A program made the translations under genes and the position numbers. From CAVORB01 sp963736235 (GTDB lineage Bacteria; Pseudomonadota; Gammaproteobacteria; Chromatiales; Chromatiaceae): 64,000 nt of DNA. The stretch is taken from contig CAVTOR010000031.1 in assembly GCA_963736235.1 (NCBI GenBank), positions 744,001 to 808,000 of the forward strand, written 5' to 3'. Position 1 is the stretch's first letter. Every line of letters begins with the position of its first letter. Under the pieces are notes generated by a model that was given only the letters and a program-made list of their open reading frames with translations, did no database searches and was not told the DNA's origin. Below are positions 26,252 to 36,342 of the stretch, one piece after another.

Positions 26252-29104
26252 TCAGCCTTCCATCAGCTCGCGCCACAGGGCCTGCACCCGCGCGCGCTGC
26301 TCGACCAGCAGATCGTCCGGGATGGTGGTCGGCTGCTCCTGCAAGGCGCTGCGATGGTAGGCGGCGCGCAGGTCCTTATAGGCGGCGGTCAGGTCCTGGG
26401 CGGCGTTGCCGGGCATCAGGTCGAGCCGGGCCAGGGTCTCCAAGAGCCGGACGTTGTCGGTCCAGACGGCGAGGTCCGGGTGCCCAGACGCCCACCGCAG
26501 GACCGAGTATTGAACCATAAACTCGATATCCGCAATACCGCCGTGGCCCTGCTTGAGATCGAAGCGTCCGTCCCCGGTCTTGTCGAGGTTGGCGCGCATC
26601 TTCTCGCGCATCTCGCGCACCGCCTTGCGCAGGGCCGACACCTCACGCTCGCGGCACAGGATCTCCCGGCGCACCGCGGCGAAACGCTCGGCCAGGCTGT
26701 CGTCGCCAGCCACCGGGCGCGCCCGCACCAGGGCCTGGTGCTCCCAGGTCCAGGCATCCGTCGCCTGGTACTCGGCGAAGGACTTCAGCGAGCGCACCAA
26801 CGCCCCCTTGTTGCCGTCCGGACGCAAACGCATGTCCACTTCGTACAGCTGCCCCGAAGGGGTCTGGGTGGTCATCATGTGGATCATGCGCTGACCAAGG
26901 CGGGCGTAGAGCTGTTCGTTGGAGATGGCGCGCGCGCCATCGGTCATCGCGCTCATCGACTCGCCGCCGTGGAGGAAAACGAGGTCGAGGTCGGACCCGT
27001 ACCCGAGCTCGATCCCGCCCAGCTTGCCGTAGCCGAGCACCAGGAAGCCCATGTCCTCGCCCTCGACCCCGCCCGGGCGCCCGTGCTTGCGCACCAGGTG
27101 CTCGAAGGTGAGCGTCAGCACCCGACGAACGCTGACCTCGGCGATCTCGGTCAGGTAGTCGCTCACCACCATCAGTGAAATCACGCCGGTGAGATCCGCC
27201 GCCGCCACCCGCAGCATGTTGCCCTGGGAGAACTGGCGCAGCCGCTCCATCTGCTGCTCAAGGTCTTCCGGGTCCACCCGCGCGAGCAGGATGTCCAGCT
27301 CCTCCTCGAGGTCCGCCCGCCGCAGGGGGGCGAACAGCCTGCGCGGATCGAGCAGCTCGTCGAGCAGCAAAGGATGACGGGCGACCTGATCGCTGACCCA
27401 GGGGCTCATGCCCGCCAGCCGCGCGAGCTGGGAGAGGATCACCGGGTACTCGACGAGCATCGCCAGGTAGGCGGTGCGGCGCACCACGGATTCAAGCACC
27501 CGCAGCACCCGCTCCAGGGCGAGGTCCGGGGCGTCCGAGGACGCGATCACCTGCAGCATCAGCGGCATCAGCTGCGCCAGGCGGTCCGCGCCCTTGGAGC
27601 TCAAGCCCTTGCGCGCCGCGGCGTCGCGGAAACGGTCCAGGCGCGCCAGGGCGGCGGCGGGATCGGAGAAGCCCGCGAGTCCGAGCACATCGAGGGCATG
27701 GGCCTCATCCGCCGCACCCCGCCAGATGGCGGCGAAGGACTGTTCCCGATGGGCCTCCTCGGCGTGGGGAGCGGCGAATACGCGGTCGAACTGGCCCTGG
27801 ACCCGGCGCCGGTGCTCGTCCAGTACCCGCAGGAAGGACGCCCAGTCTCCAAACCCCATGGAGCGTGCCAGGCGCAGCCGGCCCAGCTCGTCCTCGGGCA
27901 GCAGGTGGGTCTGCTTGTCCCGCCAGGCCTGGATGCGGTTCTCCACCAGCCGCAGGACCTCGTAGGCCGCATCGAGCTGCTGCACGGCGAAGCCCGGCAG
28001 TAGGCCCTTCTCCCCGAGCAGCCGCAGCACCGGGCGGATGGGGCGGATCTGCAGGTCCGGATCCCGCCCGCCGCGGATGAGCTGGAAGGCCTGGCCGATG
28101 AACTCGATCTCCCGGATGCCCCCGGGACCGAGCTTGACGTTGTCGGCCATGCCCTTGCGCCTGAGCTCCTTGGTGATCAGCTCCTTCATCTCGCGCAGGG
28201 ACTCGATCGCCCCGAAATCCAGATAGCGCCGGTAGACGAAGGGCCGCAGCATTGCGCAGAGCTGGCCTCCCGCGTCGCGGTCCCCGGCCACCACCCGCGC
28301 CTTGATCATGGCGTAGCGCTCCCACTCCCGGGCCTGGGACTGGTAGTAGTCCTCCATGGCGCCGAAGCTCATGGCGAGTGGTCCGGAGTCCCCGAAGGGG
28401 CGCAGCCGCGTGTCGACGCGGAAGACGAAGCCCTCCGGCGTCTGGGTATCCAGGGCCTGCACCAGGCCCCGCGCGAGGCGGGTGAAGAACTGCTCGTTGC
28501 TCAGCGGCCGCGTGCCGTCGGTCTGGCCGTGGGCGGGAAAGGCGAAGATGAGGTCGATGTCGGAAGAGAGATTGAGCTCCCGCGCGCCCAGCTTGCCCAT
28601 TCCCAGCACGACCAGTCGTTGAGCGTTCCCAACGTCATCCCGCGGGGTGCCATGATCGGCGACCGCCCACCGGTGGAGCGTGTCCAGGGAGCGCTCCACG
28701 CACGCATCGGCAAGGGCCGTCAGGTCCTCCAGAGTCTCTTCGAGGTCCGCCAGGCGGGCGATATCGCGCCAGATGACGCGCACCATCTCCGCGCGGCGGA
28801 AGCGGCGCAGGCGGGTCGAAAGGGACTGTGCGTCTTCGACCCCGTCGAGCGCCGCCGCGAGCAGCTGGTCGGTCTCGCCCGGGGCAGAGGCGCGATCGAG
28901 GCGTCCCGACCGGAGCAGCTCCGGAAGGAGATTCGGGTGGCGAATGCAGGACTGGACGACGTAATCGCTCGCCTCCCACACCGGCGTCAGGGTTTCGCCG
29001 AGCAGGGGATGATCGGGAATCGGCACGCCACGCTCGGCGAGCGCCTCCTGCCAGGCGCCACGCTGGTCGGATACCCCCGCTACCAGATCCTCGGCCTCGG
29101 CCAT
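26252..29104 (-). CDS. glnE: Bifunctional glutamine synthetase adenylyltransferase/deadenylase
   Basis: A 950-residue protein (E. coli GlnE 946) with two nucleotidyltransferase domains. The first, with VLGMGKLGARELNLSSDIDL (near residue 170), corresponds to the deadenylylating half. The second, with LGYGKLGGIELGYGSDLDL (near residue 700), is the adenylylating half. Each keeps its GS/DxD metal motif. It adjusts glutamine synthetase activity to nitrogen status together with PII. First gene of a run with ilvE and zf-CHCC on the minus strand. Confidence 0.95.
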   Translation of the reverse strand: MAEAEDLVAGVSDQRGAWQEALAERGVPIPDHPLLGETLTPVWEASDYVVQSCIRHPNLLPELLRSGRLDRASAPGETDQLLAAALDGVEDAQSLSTRLRRFRRAEMVRVIWRDIARLADLEETLEDLTALADACVERSLDTLHRWAVADHGTPRDDVGNAQRLVVLGMGKLGARELNLSSDIDLIFAFPAHGQTDGTRPLSNEQFFTRLARGLVQALDTQTPEGFVFRVDTRLRPFGDSGPLAMSFGAMEDYYQSQAREWERYAMIKARVVAGDRDAGGQLCAMLRPFVYRRYLDFGAIESLREMKELITKELRRKGMADNVKLGPGGIREIEFIGQAFQLIRGGRDPDLQIRPIRPVLRLLGEKGLLPGFAVQQLDAAYEVLRLVENRIQAWRDKQTHLLPEDELGRLRLARSMGFGDWASFLRVLDEHRRRVQGQFDRVFAAPHAEEAHREQSFAAIWRGAADEAHALDVLGLAGFSDPAAALARLDRFRDAAARKGLSSKGADRLAQLMPLMLQVIASSDAPDLALERVLRVLESVVRRTAYLAMLVEYPVILSQLARLAGMSPWVSDQVARHPLLLDELLDPRRLFAPLRRADLEEELDILLARVDPEDLEQQMERLRQFSQGNMLRVAAADLTGVISLMVVSDYLTEIAEVSVRRVLTLTFEHLVRKHGRPGGVEGEDMGFLVLGYGKLGGIELGYGSDLDLVFLHGGESMSAMTDGARAISNEQLYARLGQRMIHMMTTQTPSGQLYEVDMRLRPDGNKGALVRSLKSFAEYQATDAWTWEHQALVRARPVAGDDSLAERFAAVRREILCREREVSALRKAVREMREKMRANLDKTGDGRFDLKQGHGGIADIEFMVQYSVLRWASGHPDLAVWTDNVRLLETLARLDLMPGNAAQDLTAAYKDLRAAYHRSALQEQPTTIPDDLLVEQRARVQALWRELMEG

Positions 29105-29338
29105 CGCGGAACCTCCTCAGCCGCAAACCAGCCGCAGAGGATACTTTGCAATACGCGGAAAGAGAAACCGACAGCGCCGGTTCAGGGCATCAGATGGCTG
29201 GGTGTGCGTCCTTTAGATTGCTGATCGCAGCCGGAACACTGCGGGGCCGAGAGGTCAACGTGGCCGTCGCGCCCGGGAGGCGGGGAGGAACGGTAAGTCC
29301 CTCCCCGATCCCGAGCGCAATGTTCCGCGAGATCGGAT

Positions 29339-29833
29339 TTAGGCCGACAACTTGTCGATCGCGGCAATCACCTGCGCGCAGGACTCTGCGCATTCCTTGC
29401 ACTCGACGTGCTTGTCCTCATGAACCCGACACTCCTTCTCGCAGTCCTTGCAGGCCTGCCGACAGACCGCCGCCAAGGACTTGACGTAGGGCGAGTTGCC
29501 GGCAAGCTGATAGGAGAAGGCCCGGCAAATGGGCAGCATCTCGTTGACCTTCCGCGCGCAATCCGCGAGCGTGGTGTCGCCCTCCTGGAACGCCACCAGG
29601 CAGTGAGCGGCACACTGCTGGGCCGTGACCACGCAGTCGTTCACCGCCTCCAGGACGCCCGGATTCTTGGGGGCGTGATCCTCGTGCCGATGCCCGGGGG
29701 CGTCTCCCCCAAGACTGGTGCCCGTCGCCAGGGCAGCCCCGATGGCGCCGGCGCCCACGAGCAGCGCGCGGCGGCTGATCGTTGGCTCGCAGTCATCCCG
29801 GGCTTTGGCATTGTCGCAATGGTTTGTCGTCAT
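29339..29833 (-). CDS. Four-helix bundle copper-binding protein (DUF326-like), Tat signal
   Basis: A 164-residue protein with an N-terminal twin-arginine signal (ISRRALLVGAGAIGAALATG). The mature part has a four-helix Cys-rich pattern: NDCVVTAQQCAAHC, DCARKVNEMLPIC, CRQACKDCEKEC and ECKECAESC. This matches the DUF326/Csp-type proteins that store or buffer Cu(I) inside a helical bundle. The start at 29833 begins just before the Tat motif. It directly follows the RND metal pump gene on the same strand, which supports a copper role. Confidence 0.85.
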   Translation of the reverse strand: MTTNHCDNAKARDDCEPTISRRALLVGAGAIGAALATGTSLGGDAPGHRHEDHAPKNPGVLEAVNDCVVTAQQCAAHCLVAFQEGDTTLADCARKVNEMLPICRAFSYQLAGNSPYVKSLAAVCRQACKDCEKECRVHEDKHVECKECAESCAQVIAAIDKLSA

Positions 29834-29940
29834 TCGTCTGGAACCTTTTCTGGGTTGTTGTTCGCGCCAGCCGTGACTGACACGGTGCGCGTGTCGCTGA
29901 ACTGCCGACATACCGAAGCTAGCTCCTGCCTGGCCGGCTT

Positions 29941-32900
29941 TCAAGGTTCACCGGTCTCGGTGCGGCTCGGTTCATGATGCAGGGAACCGGCGATGCGTCG
30001 CGAAAAGGCGCCGTAGAGGACCGGCAGCACCACCAGCGTGAGAAAGGTGGACGACACCAGGCCGCTAACCACAACGGTCGCCAGCGGGCGCTGCACCTCG
30101 GAGCCGACACCGGTGGCATAGAGCAACGGCGCCAGACCCAAAGCGGTGGTCAACGCCGTCATCAGCACGGGACGCAGCCGCGAAAGCGCACCTTTCACTA
30201 CGGCCAGCCGCGGCGCCATACCGCCCTCCAGGTTCTGATTGATGGCATTGACCATAACCACGCCGTTGAGCACCGCGACGCCGAATACGGCAATGAAACC
30301 AATGGAGCCGGGCACCGAGAGGTAAAGCCCGGAGAGGTAAAGGGCCACCACCCCGCCGATCAGGGCAAGCGGGACGTTGAGCATGATCAACAGGGCCTGA
30401 CCGACGGAGTGGAAGGCGAAGTACAGCAGGAGAAATATTAGTCCCAGCGACAGCGGCACCACGATCAGCAGCCGCTCCTGCGCCCGCCGCTGGTTCTCGA
30501 ACTGGCCGCCGAAGACCACGCTGTAGCCGGCGGGCAGCTCGACCTCTTCACCGATGCGCCGGTCGATCTCCGCGACGAAGCCGCCCATGTCACGGTCCGC
30601 CACGTTGGCCTCGATGACCACCCGGCGCTGGACATCGTCGCGCCGGATCTGGGGCGGTCCGGACTCGATCGCGACCTCCGCCAGGTCGCGCAACCGCACC
30701 CAGGCGCCGTTGGCTCCAGTCAGGATCAGGTCTCCGATCGCCTCGGCGCTGTCGCGGTAATGCGGCGCCAGCCGGACGAGGATGTCGTAGCGCTCGTTGC
30801 CGCGAATCACCTGGCCCGCCCGGGCACCGCCGATGGCATCCTCGACCAGGGCCATCACCTGGCTCACGGGGATGCCGAACCGCGCCAGGCGGTCCCGATC
30901 CGGGCGGACGACGAGCTGGGATTCGCCCGCGATGGGCTCCAGGGCCACGTTCCGCGCGCCAGGCACGCGCTTGACCAGCGCCTCGATCTCCTTCCCGCGC
31001 TCGGCGAGGACCTGGAGGTCCGGGCCGAACAGCTTGATGGCGAGCTGGGATTTGACCCCCGAGAGCAGCTCGTCGACGCGGGTCGCGATCGGCTGGGAAA
31101 AGGAGAACAGCAGCCCCGGGTGCGCGGACATGGCCTGTTCCATCCGCACCTGCAGATCGGCTCTGGTCGACGCGGTCTCCCACTCGACCTGCGGCTTGAG
31201 GCCGACATAGATCTCGATGTTGGAGACCGGCTCGGGATCACCCCCGAGCTCAGCGCGGCCGACGCGGCTGGAGGCGTAGGTCACTTCGGGAAACCCCATG
31301 AGTATCCCCTCCAACTGGGCCGCCACGCCCAACGCCGTGTCCAGACTCGACGAAGGCGCGAGGGTCACGCGGATGTTGAGCGTTCCCTCCTCCAACTCCG
31401 GAACGAACTCCGTCCCCAGGCGGGGCGCAAGCCACAGGCTTGATGCGAGCAGCAGGGCGGCGATCGTCACCACCAGCCAGCGCAGTCCGCAGCGCCCTCC
31501 GCAACAGGAGGCGATAGGCCCACTCCAGGGGCACCAGCAGGGGGCTTCTGCGGGTCGCTACCGGTCGGCGAAAGGCGTAGCTCGCCAGCGCCGGCACCAC
31601 CGTGAGGGCGACGATGACCGAGGCGACCATCGCCAGCACGATGGCGGCGGCCATGGGCTGAAAGAGCTTGCCTTCCACGCCCTCGAGGGTGAAGAGCGGC
31701 GCGAAGACCACGATCACGACCCCGACCGCGAAGAAGACGGGGCGCCCCACCTCCCGCGCCGCTTCCTCGATGCGCAAGGAAATCCCACCTTCACCGGCAT
31801 CCCGGGAAAGGTGGCGGAAGATGTTCTCCATCATCACCACCGAGCCGTCGACCATCATGCCGATGGCGACCGCCAAGCCCCCCAGGGACATCAGGTTGGC
31901 GGAGATGTCCCACGTGGCCATCGCCATCAGGGCAAGCCCGACGGACAAGGGAATGGAGATCAGCACGAGCAGGGTGGCCCGGATACTGAGCAGGAACAGG
32001 GCCAGCACGACCACGATCAGGATGAAGGCCTGCGCCAGGGCTCCGGTCACGGTGGCGACCGCCCGTTCCACCAGGCCCGCCTGGTCGTAGAAGGGCTCGA
32101 TCAGGACGCCGTCCGGCAGTGCGCGCTGGATCGCTGGCAATCGCGCCTTGATGCCGTCGATGGTGGCCTTGGTATTGGCCCCCATGCGTTTGAGCACAAT
32201 GCCGGCGACCACCTCACCAAGCACCTCGGGATGGCCGTCGCCATCCCGGGTGGTCATGGTCACCGCCCCCTGGCGGATCTCCGGCCCGAACATGACCTCG
32301 GCCACGTCCCGCACCCGCACCGGCACCCCGCTCCAGTCCTTGAGCGGCACGTTGCCGATATCGCGCAGGCCGTCCGCGCCAGGGCGGACCCAGCCGACCC
32401 CGCGGATCGTGAGCTGCTCCGCGCCACGGTCCAGATACCAGCCGCCGGCGTTTCGGTTATTGGCCTCGATGGCCGCCGCCAGATCATGTACCGACAGCCC
32501 GTAGGAGAGCAGCAGCTTGGGGTCCGCGATCACCTGGTACTGACGCACCTCTCCGCCGAAGGAGAGCACGTCGGTCACCCCGTCCACCGGCATCAGCAGG
32601 AGCTTGACGACCCAGTCATTGAGTCCGCGCAGCGCCATGGTGTCGAGGCTCTGCGCATCCCGCGCCCGCAGGATGTACTGAAACACCTGCCCGAGCCCCG
32701 AGGTGTTGGGCCCCATCTCGGGGACGCCGACGCCGGGCGGAATCTGCTCCCTCGCATCCTGCAAGCGCTCGAACACGAGCTGGCGGGCGAAGTAGATGTC
32801 CGTGCCCTCCGCGAACACCACGGTCACGATCGAGAGCCCGGTCTTGGAGATGGAGCGCACCTCGTCCACGTCGGGCAACGCATACATCACCGCCTCGATG

Positions 32901-33103
32901 GGATAGGTGATGAGCTGCTCCACCTCCTCGGCGGCGAGCCCCGGGGCCTCGGTGTTGACGGTGACCTGGATGTTGGTGACGTCGGGAAAGGCGTCGAGCT
33001 TGAGCCTCGGCAGCATCAGGGCGCTGGCGCCCACGGTCGCGAGCAGCGCCAGCAGGACCAGAAGGCGGTTGCGGACCGCCGCCTCGACGAGTCTGTCCAG
33101 CAT
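29941..33103 (-). CDS. czcA: Heavy-metal efflux RND transporter (CzcA/CusA family), one frameshift
   Basis: An inner-membrane HME-RND pump of about 1054 residues, read in two frames joined near 31485, where one extra base sits in CTGCGGACTGCGCTGG. The N-terminal part begins MLDRLVEAAVRNRLLV and carries LDAFPDVTNIQV, the TM4 region GGLAVAIGMMVDGSVVMMENI and the GRPVFFAVGVVIVVFAPLF segment. The C-terminal part begins before LWLAPRLGTEFVPELEEG and ends with membrane segments. Metal type cannot be fixed by eye; the nearby Cys-rich protein suggests copper. It starts 10 bases after the fusion protein. No outer-membrane channel gene lies in the cluster. Confidence 0.9.
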
Positions 33104-33113
33104 CGCCCCGCCC

Positions 33114-34415
33114 TCAATGATTGTGCGGGTCGAAGCCGCCCTTGGCGAGCTCCGACTGGAGGAAGAACCCGCCCCGGGTGACGACGCGCGTGCCGGCGGG
33201 CAAGCCGGCGATCACCGCCATGCCGCCGACTGTGCGTAGGCGCTCACCGCCAACGGGGCGGAATCGCTCCTGTCCCTCGGCCACGAACACCTGCCATTCA
33301 CCGTCGGGATGCCGCAGCAGCGCTTCCTCCGGCAACGCCAACACGGGCTCACCATCACCGGCGATGATCGAGACGTCCACGAAGACGCCGGGGTGGAGCC
33401 GATGCGCCGGGTCCGGCACCTCCACGCGCACCGCCTGGGTGCGGGTCGTCTCGTCCAGCAAGTGGTGGATCTGGGTCACGCGCCCGTCGAGCCAGGCGTC
33501 CCGGTAAGCGACCCGTGCCTGGTCGCCGACCGAGACCGTCGCCGCCTCCTCCGGCGGCAATCGCGCCTCGACCCAACGCACCGACTCGTCGGTGATCTCG
33601 AACAGGACGCGGCCCGGCTCCACCAGCTCACCGAGGACGAACGCGTCCCGCACCACCGTTCCGCTCTGCGGGGCGAGCAGCTCGAAGGTGCCGTCGGCCT
33701 GCTCGGATGCGGCGGTAACCAGGGCCTCCGCCTGCGACTTGGTCATGCCGTAAGCGAGCACGCGCGACAGGGCCTTCTGGCGCGCAACGCTCGCCTCCAG
33801 ATAATCGCTCTCCGAGACGAACTGACCCTTGAGCTTGGTCAGGCGCTGCCACTCCCGCTCGGCCACCACCAGATCGCCCTGGGCCTCGGCCATCCCTACG
33901 CTGGAGAGAGTGACGAGCGGCTGTCCGAGCTGGACATGATCCCCCAGGCGCGCTTGCCGAGCGACGACCTGGGCCTCGATCCGCGGGGTCACCTGGGCCG
34001 TGGCATAGGCGTTCAGGCGCACCTCCCCCGGCCCGCGCAGCATATCTCCGAGGGCTCGCGGCGCCAGGACAGAGACCTCGATGTCCAGCATCCGCTGCTG
34101 TTGCGGTGAGAGCTGGACGTCGCCGACAACCTCGTGCTCATGCTCGTGGCCGCCATTGTCCCGCGCGGTCTCCGCCGGGTGATCTTCGTGTCCTCCGTGT
34201 CCGGTGTCCGCAACCTGTTCGTGGTGATCGTGTTCGTCGTGATCGTGCCGGTCGAGACCCATGGCCGACGACTCAAGAGCGGGCCTGCCCCCACCGACCT
34301 TCGGATCAGCGGCGGAAGGATGCGCCGCGAGCGACGGTGCGCATGGCAACAGTAGGCATAGAATCGGCAGGTGGCGCGCGCGCCGCACACCCCATTCCGC
34401 GAATTTGGGAAACAT
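33114..34415 (-). CDS. czcB: Efflux RND transporter periplasmic adaptor subunit (CzcB/CusB type)
   Basis: A 433-residue membrane-fusion protein. After a signal-like N-terminus (LPILCLLLPCAPSLAAH) comes a His/Asp-rich metal-binding stretch (DRHDHDEHDHHEQ, GHGGHEDH, GHEHEHE, residues about 55-92). A barrel/lipoyl/hairpin core follows (VTPRIEAQVVARQARLGDHV, ITDESVRWVEARLP), then the C-terminal domain ending in FDPHNH. It links the RND pump to an outer-membrane channel and may collect metal through the His-rich tail. The stop is 10 bases from the czcA start, so one operon. Confidence 0.9.
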   Translation of the reverse strand: MFPKFAEWGVRRARHLPILCLLLPCAPSLAAHPSAADPKVGGGRPALESSAMGLDRHDHDEHDHHEQVADTGHGGHEDHPAETARDNGGHEHEHEVVGDVQLSPQQQRMLDIEVSVLAPRALGDMLRGPGEVRLNAYATAQVTPRIEAQVVARQARLGDHVQLGQPLVTLSSVGMAEAQGDLVVAEREWQRLTKLKGQFVSESDYLEASVARQKALSRVLAYGMTKSQAEALVTAASEQADGTFELLAPQSGTVVRDAFVLGELVEPGRVLFEITDESVRWVEARLPPEEAATVSVGDQARVAYRDAWLDGRVTQIHHLLDETTRTQAVRVEVPDPAHRLHPGVFVDVSIIAGDGEPVLALPEEALLRHPDGEWQVFVAEGQERFRPVGGERLRTVGGMAVIAGLPAGTRVVTRGGFFLQSELAKGGFDPHNH

Positions 34416-34484
34416 AGAAGCCCTCGCGAGCTCAGGGACTGGAAACCGCCGCGCACCCCACGCGGCACCCGATCAGATTCGGGA

Positions 34485-34796
34485 TCAGGATTTTGGGGGT
34501 TTCAGCGGCGGCGGAATCCCGCGAAGCGAGACTGAGCGATTGGTGGGGAGCCGAAAAGCGCCTTTCCGCGGATGGAGACCGACCGTGACGGCGGGGGTCA
34601 GCCCGACCAGATGTGCACCGGCATGACAGTAGTGATCGCAATCGCCGGCATCATCGAAGCCGTGACCGCCCCGGTGCGCTCCGGCAGCGTGGGCATCGTG
34701 AGCGGCAAGGGTGAGCCCCTGCCCGGCGAAGGCCCAACTGCCCGCGAGACCGAGCATGGTGAAAACCAGTAGGTATACGATGGCGCGCCCAGGCAT
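34485..34796 (-). CDS. Small exported His/Cys protein at the head of the metal efflux operon (CzcI/DUF2946-like)
   Basis: A 103-residue protein with a signal peptide (MPGRAIVYLLVFTMLGLAGSWAFA). The mature part has AAHDAHAAGAHRGGHGF and DCDHYCHAGAHLVGL, likely metal ligands. Proteins of this size and layout often precede czc/cus genes. The start at 34796 was chosen for the signal peptide; a GTG 14 codons upstream also opens the frame. It lies 69 bases upstream of czcB on the same strand. Function beyond metal sensing or chaperoning is not known. Confidence 0.65.
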   Translation of the reverse strand: MPGRAIVYLLVFTMLGLAGSWAFAGQGLTLAAHDAHAAGAHRGGHGFDDAGDCDHYCHAGAHLVGLTPAVTVGLHPRKGAFRLPTNRSVSLRGIPPPLKPPKS

Positions 34797-34945
34797 TGCA
34801 GGCTCTGACCTAGTGAGTTCGTCTTCACTGTAGTTCACCGCGGTTCATGAATCCACAGTTGCCAGACAACTACTTTTCGACCCCAACGCGGGCAAAACCC
34901 TGCCCACGGTGTCGAGCGCTCTTTGGGCGAAAGAGCTTCCAAAAC

Positions 34946-35022
34946 GACGCTGGTTACTGGCCATCCTGGCCGAGATCAGCCCGTCACATCCACGTACCGC
35001 GACTCCTCGGCTTGCATTTCAG
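34946..35022. repeat. Dispersed repeat, copy B
   Basis: GACGCTGGTTACTGGCCATC, then CTGGCCGAGATCAGC, ACATCCACGTACCG and CGACTCCTCGGCTTGC. It shares its first half with copies A and C and its last block (CGACTCCT) with copy C. Confidence 0.55.
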
Positions 35023-35187
35023 TTTTTCGCCCTCATGAATAGATTGTCATAGAATGTCCCTCCGAGTTGAGGTGACCGCTGGTTTTAGCCCGGGCCGCAC
35101 GACCTAAACATGAGCGGCGAGTAGCATCGGTCAGTAGAACTAAACTATGCCTCGGCATCGAAGCGATCTGTCTGCCGCTCGTTAGGA

Positions 35188-35327
35188 GACGCTGATTGTT
35201 AGCCATCCTGGCCAAAATTAGCACGCCAACGAAGAAGCGCGACTCCTGGATGGCTTCCTTTTCAATCGCTTGCGCGCTTGAACATGGCGTCACATCCATG
35301 TGCCGTGGGAAGCGCTGAATTGATCAG
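35188..35327. repeat. Dispersed repeat, copy C
   Basis: The longest copy. GACGCTGATTGTTAGCCATC and CTGGCCAAAATTAGCAC are followed by 60-70 bases including GCGACTCCTGGATGGCTTCC, then ACATCCATGTGCCGTGGGAA and TTGATCAG as in copy A. It looks as if copies A and B are deleted forms of this arrangement. Confidence 0.55.
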
Positions 35328-35385
35328 CGTATCCCTGAAGGTAAATCTTTCGTTTTCAGTAACATTTCGTAACGGTGTCCGCTTT

Positions 35386-35970
35386 ATGGCTTCGATTCCC
35401 ACGGCAAAAACTCATCCGACTAAAACCGTCTGTGTCACCAATCTTCCCAACGACACAACGGAGGCGGATGTCCGAGCCCTGTTTTCGGACTATGGCGCGG
35501 TTCGACAGGTGCGGCTTTTCACAGGGGAATGCTATCGCAGGGCTCAAGGTTACAGTCATCTAGATCTGAGCACCGAGAAAGCGGAGAGCGCCGTCGCCGC
35601 GCTCGATGGACACGTCTTCAACGGGTCAATCATCCGGGTCAGCCACCTTTCGGGCAAAGAGACCGCACCTGAACCGACGGAGGACCATCCCGCTCTCGAA
35701 ACTCGGCGGCAGGACGATGAGACGCCCAGCAATCTGCTCCGGCGCCGCTATGAGGTCGCATCGGTGGAGAAGACGGAAATGCCGGACGGTGGCGAAGGAG
35801 GTGACTGGTACCGATACGTGCTGTCCAGCGGTCGCGCCCAGGTCACAGGGCTACATCGCGGTTCGCTGGAAGAGGTCACGGCATATGCGACGAGCTGCGC
35901 CGAGGATTTCAATCTTCGCAGCGCGACCGGAAGGAGTGCGCGGGCACCGACTTATCAGCGGAAGAAGTAG
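35386..35970 (+). CDS. RRM domain RNA-binding protein with C-terminal extension
   Basis: A 194-residue protein. An N-terminal RRM (residues about 14-85) has RNP2 VCVTNL and a diverged RNP1 (RAQGYSHLDL, with an aromatic and His in place of the usual two Phe). After an acidic linker (PEPTEDHPALETRRQDDE) comes a second region of about 80 residues (LLRRRYEVASVEKTEMP... to AEDFNLRSATGRS) that I do not recognise, and a basic tail. The start MASIPTAKTHPTKTV is chosen by the RRM boundary. It is a single gene, with another RRM gene 370 bases downstream in the same orientation. Confidence 0.75.
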   Translation: MASIPTAKTHPTKTVCVTNLPNDTTEADVRALFSDYGAVRQVRLFTGECYRRAQGYSHLDLSTEKAESAVAALDGHVFNGSIIRVSHLSGKETAPEPTEDHPALETRRQDDETPSNLLRRRYEVASVEKTEMPDGGEGGDWYRYVLSSGRAQVTGLHRGSLEEVTAYATSCAEDFNLRSATGRSARAPTYQRKK

Positions 35971-36342
35971 CTCTCCTACACTCCGATCGCGCGTCTCGGG
36001 GCGGACTCCCGATGGCCAGCACGAGGCCTCCGGCTTTGGTCCTGGGAGACGCCCGACGAGGTATCTCGGCCGCGCCGTCTCGCGACTCCCAGGATTGAAT
36101 TTCTCGTGCTATTCCAGCACACACCTGTTAAGGTGCCGCCCTGAGAGGACGAACCGGTCTCTTGACCGGGATAAGGCATCCGCCGAATTCGACTGAAATC
36201 CCGCCGATTTCCCCGCGAGTCTCGTTTAGCCCCGCCTCCCCACGCCGGTTAACGGCATTCCGCTGTCGAAGAAGTTCTTGTGCTTGGTCATTCTCGATAG
36301 TGTCAATTTGAACCAATGCACGAATTTCAGAGATAGAAAGAT
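35971..36342. other. Intergenic region between the two RRM genes
   Basis: About 370 bases with no supported gene. The last 100 bases are A/T-richer and form a long leader before the second RRM gene, as in cold-inducible genes with 5' UTR control. Regulation by the leader is a guess. No typical cold-box motif was recognised. Confidence 0.4.

Larger units (their letters stand above)
34797..35385. other. Repeat-bearing intergenic region between the metal operon and the first RRM gene
   Basis: About 590 bases with no supported gene, lower in GC than its surroundings. It holds two copies of the dispersed repeat (34946-35022 and 35188-35327). The metal efflux operon reads left from here and the RRM gene reads right. 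No clear promoter pair was seen. Confidence 0.5.

Noticed and set aside
31298..33181. Open frame of about 630 codons opposite the RND pump gene
   Set aside because: Antisense shadow; His/Gln/Arg/Gly-rich composition without domains, whereas the opposite strand encodes a clear CzcA-type protein.
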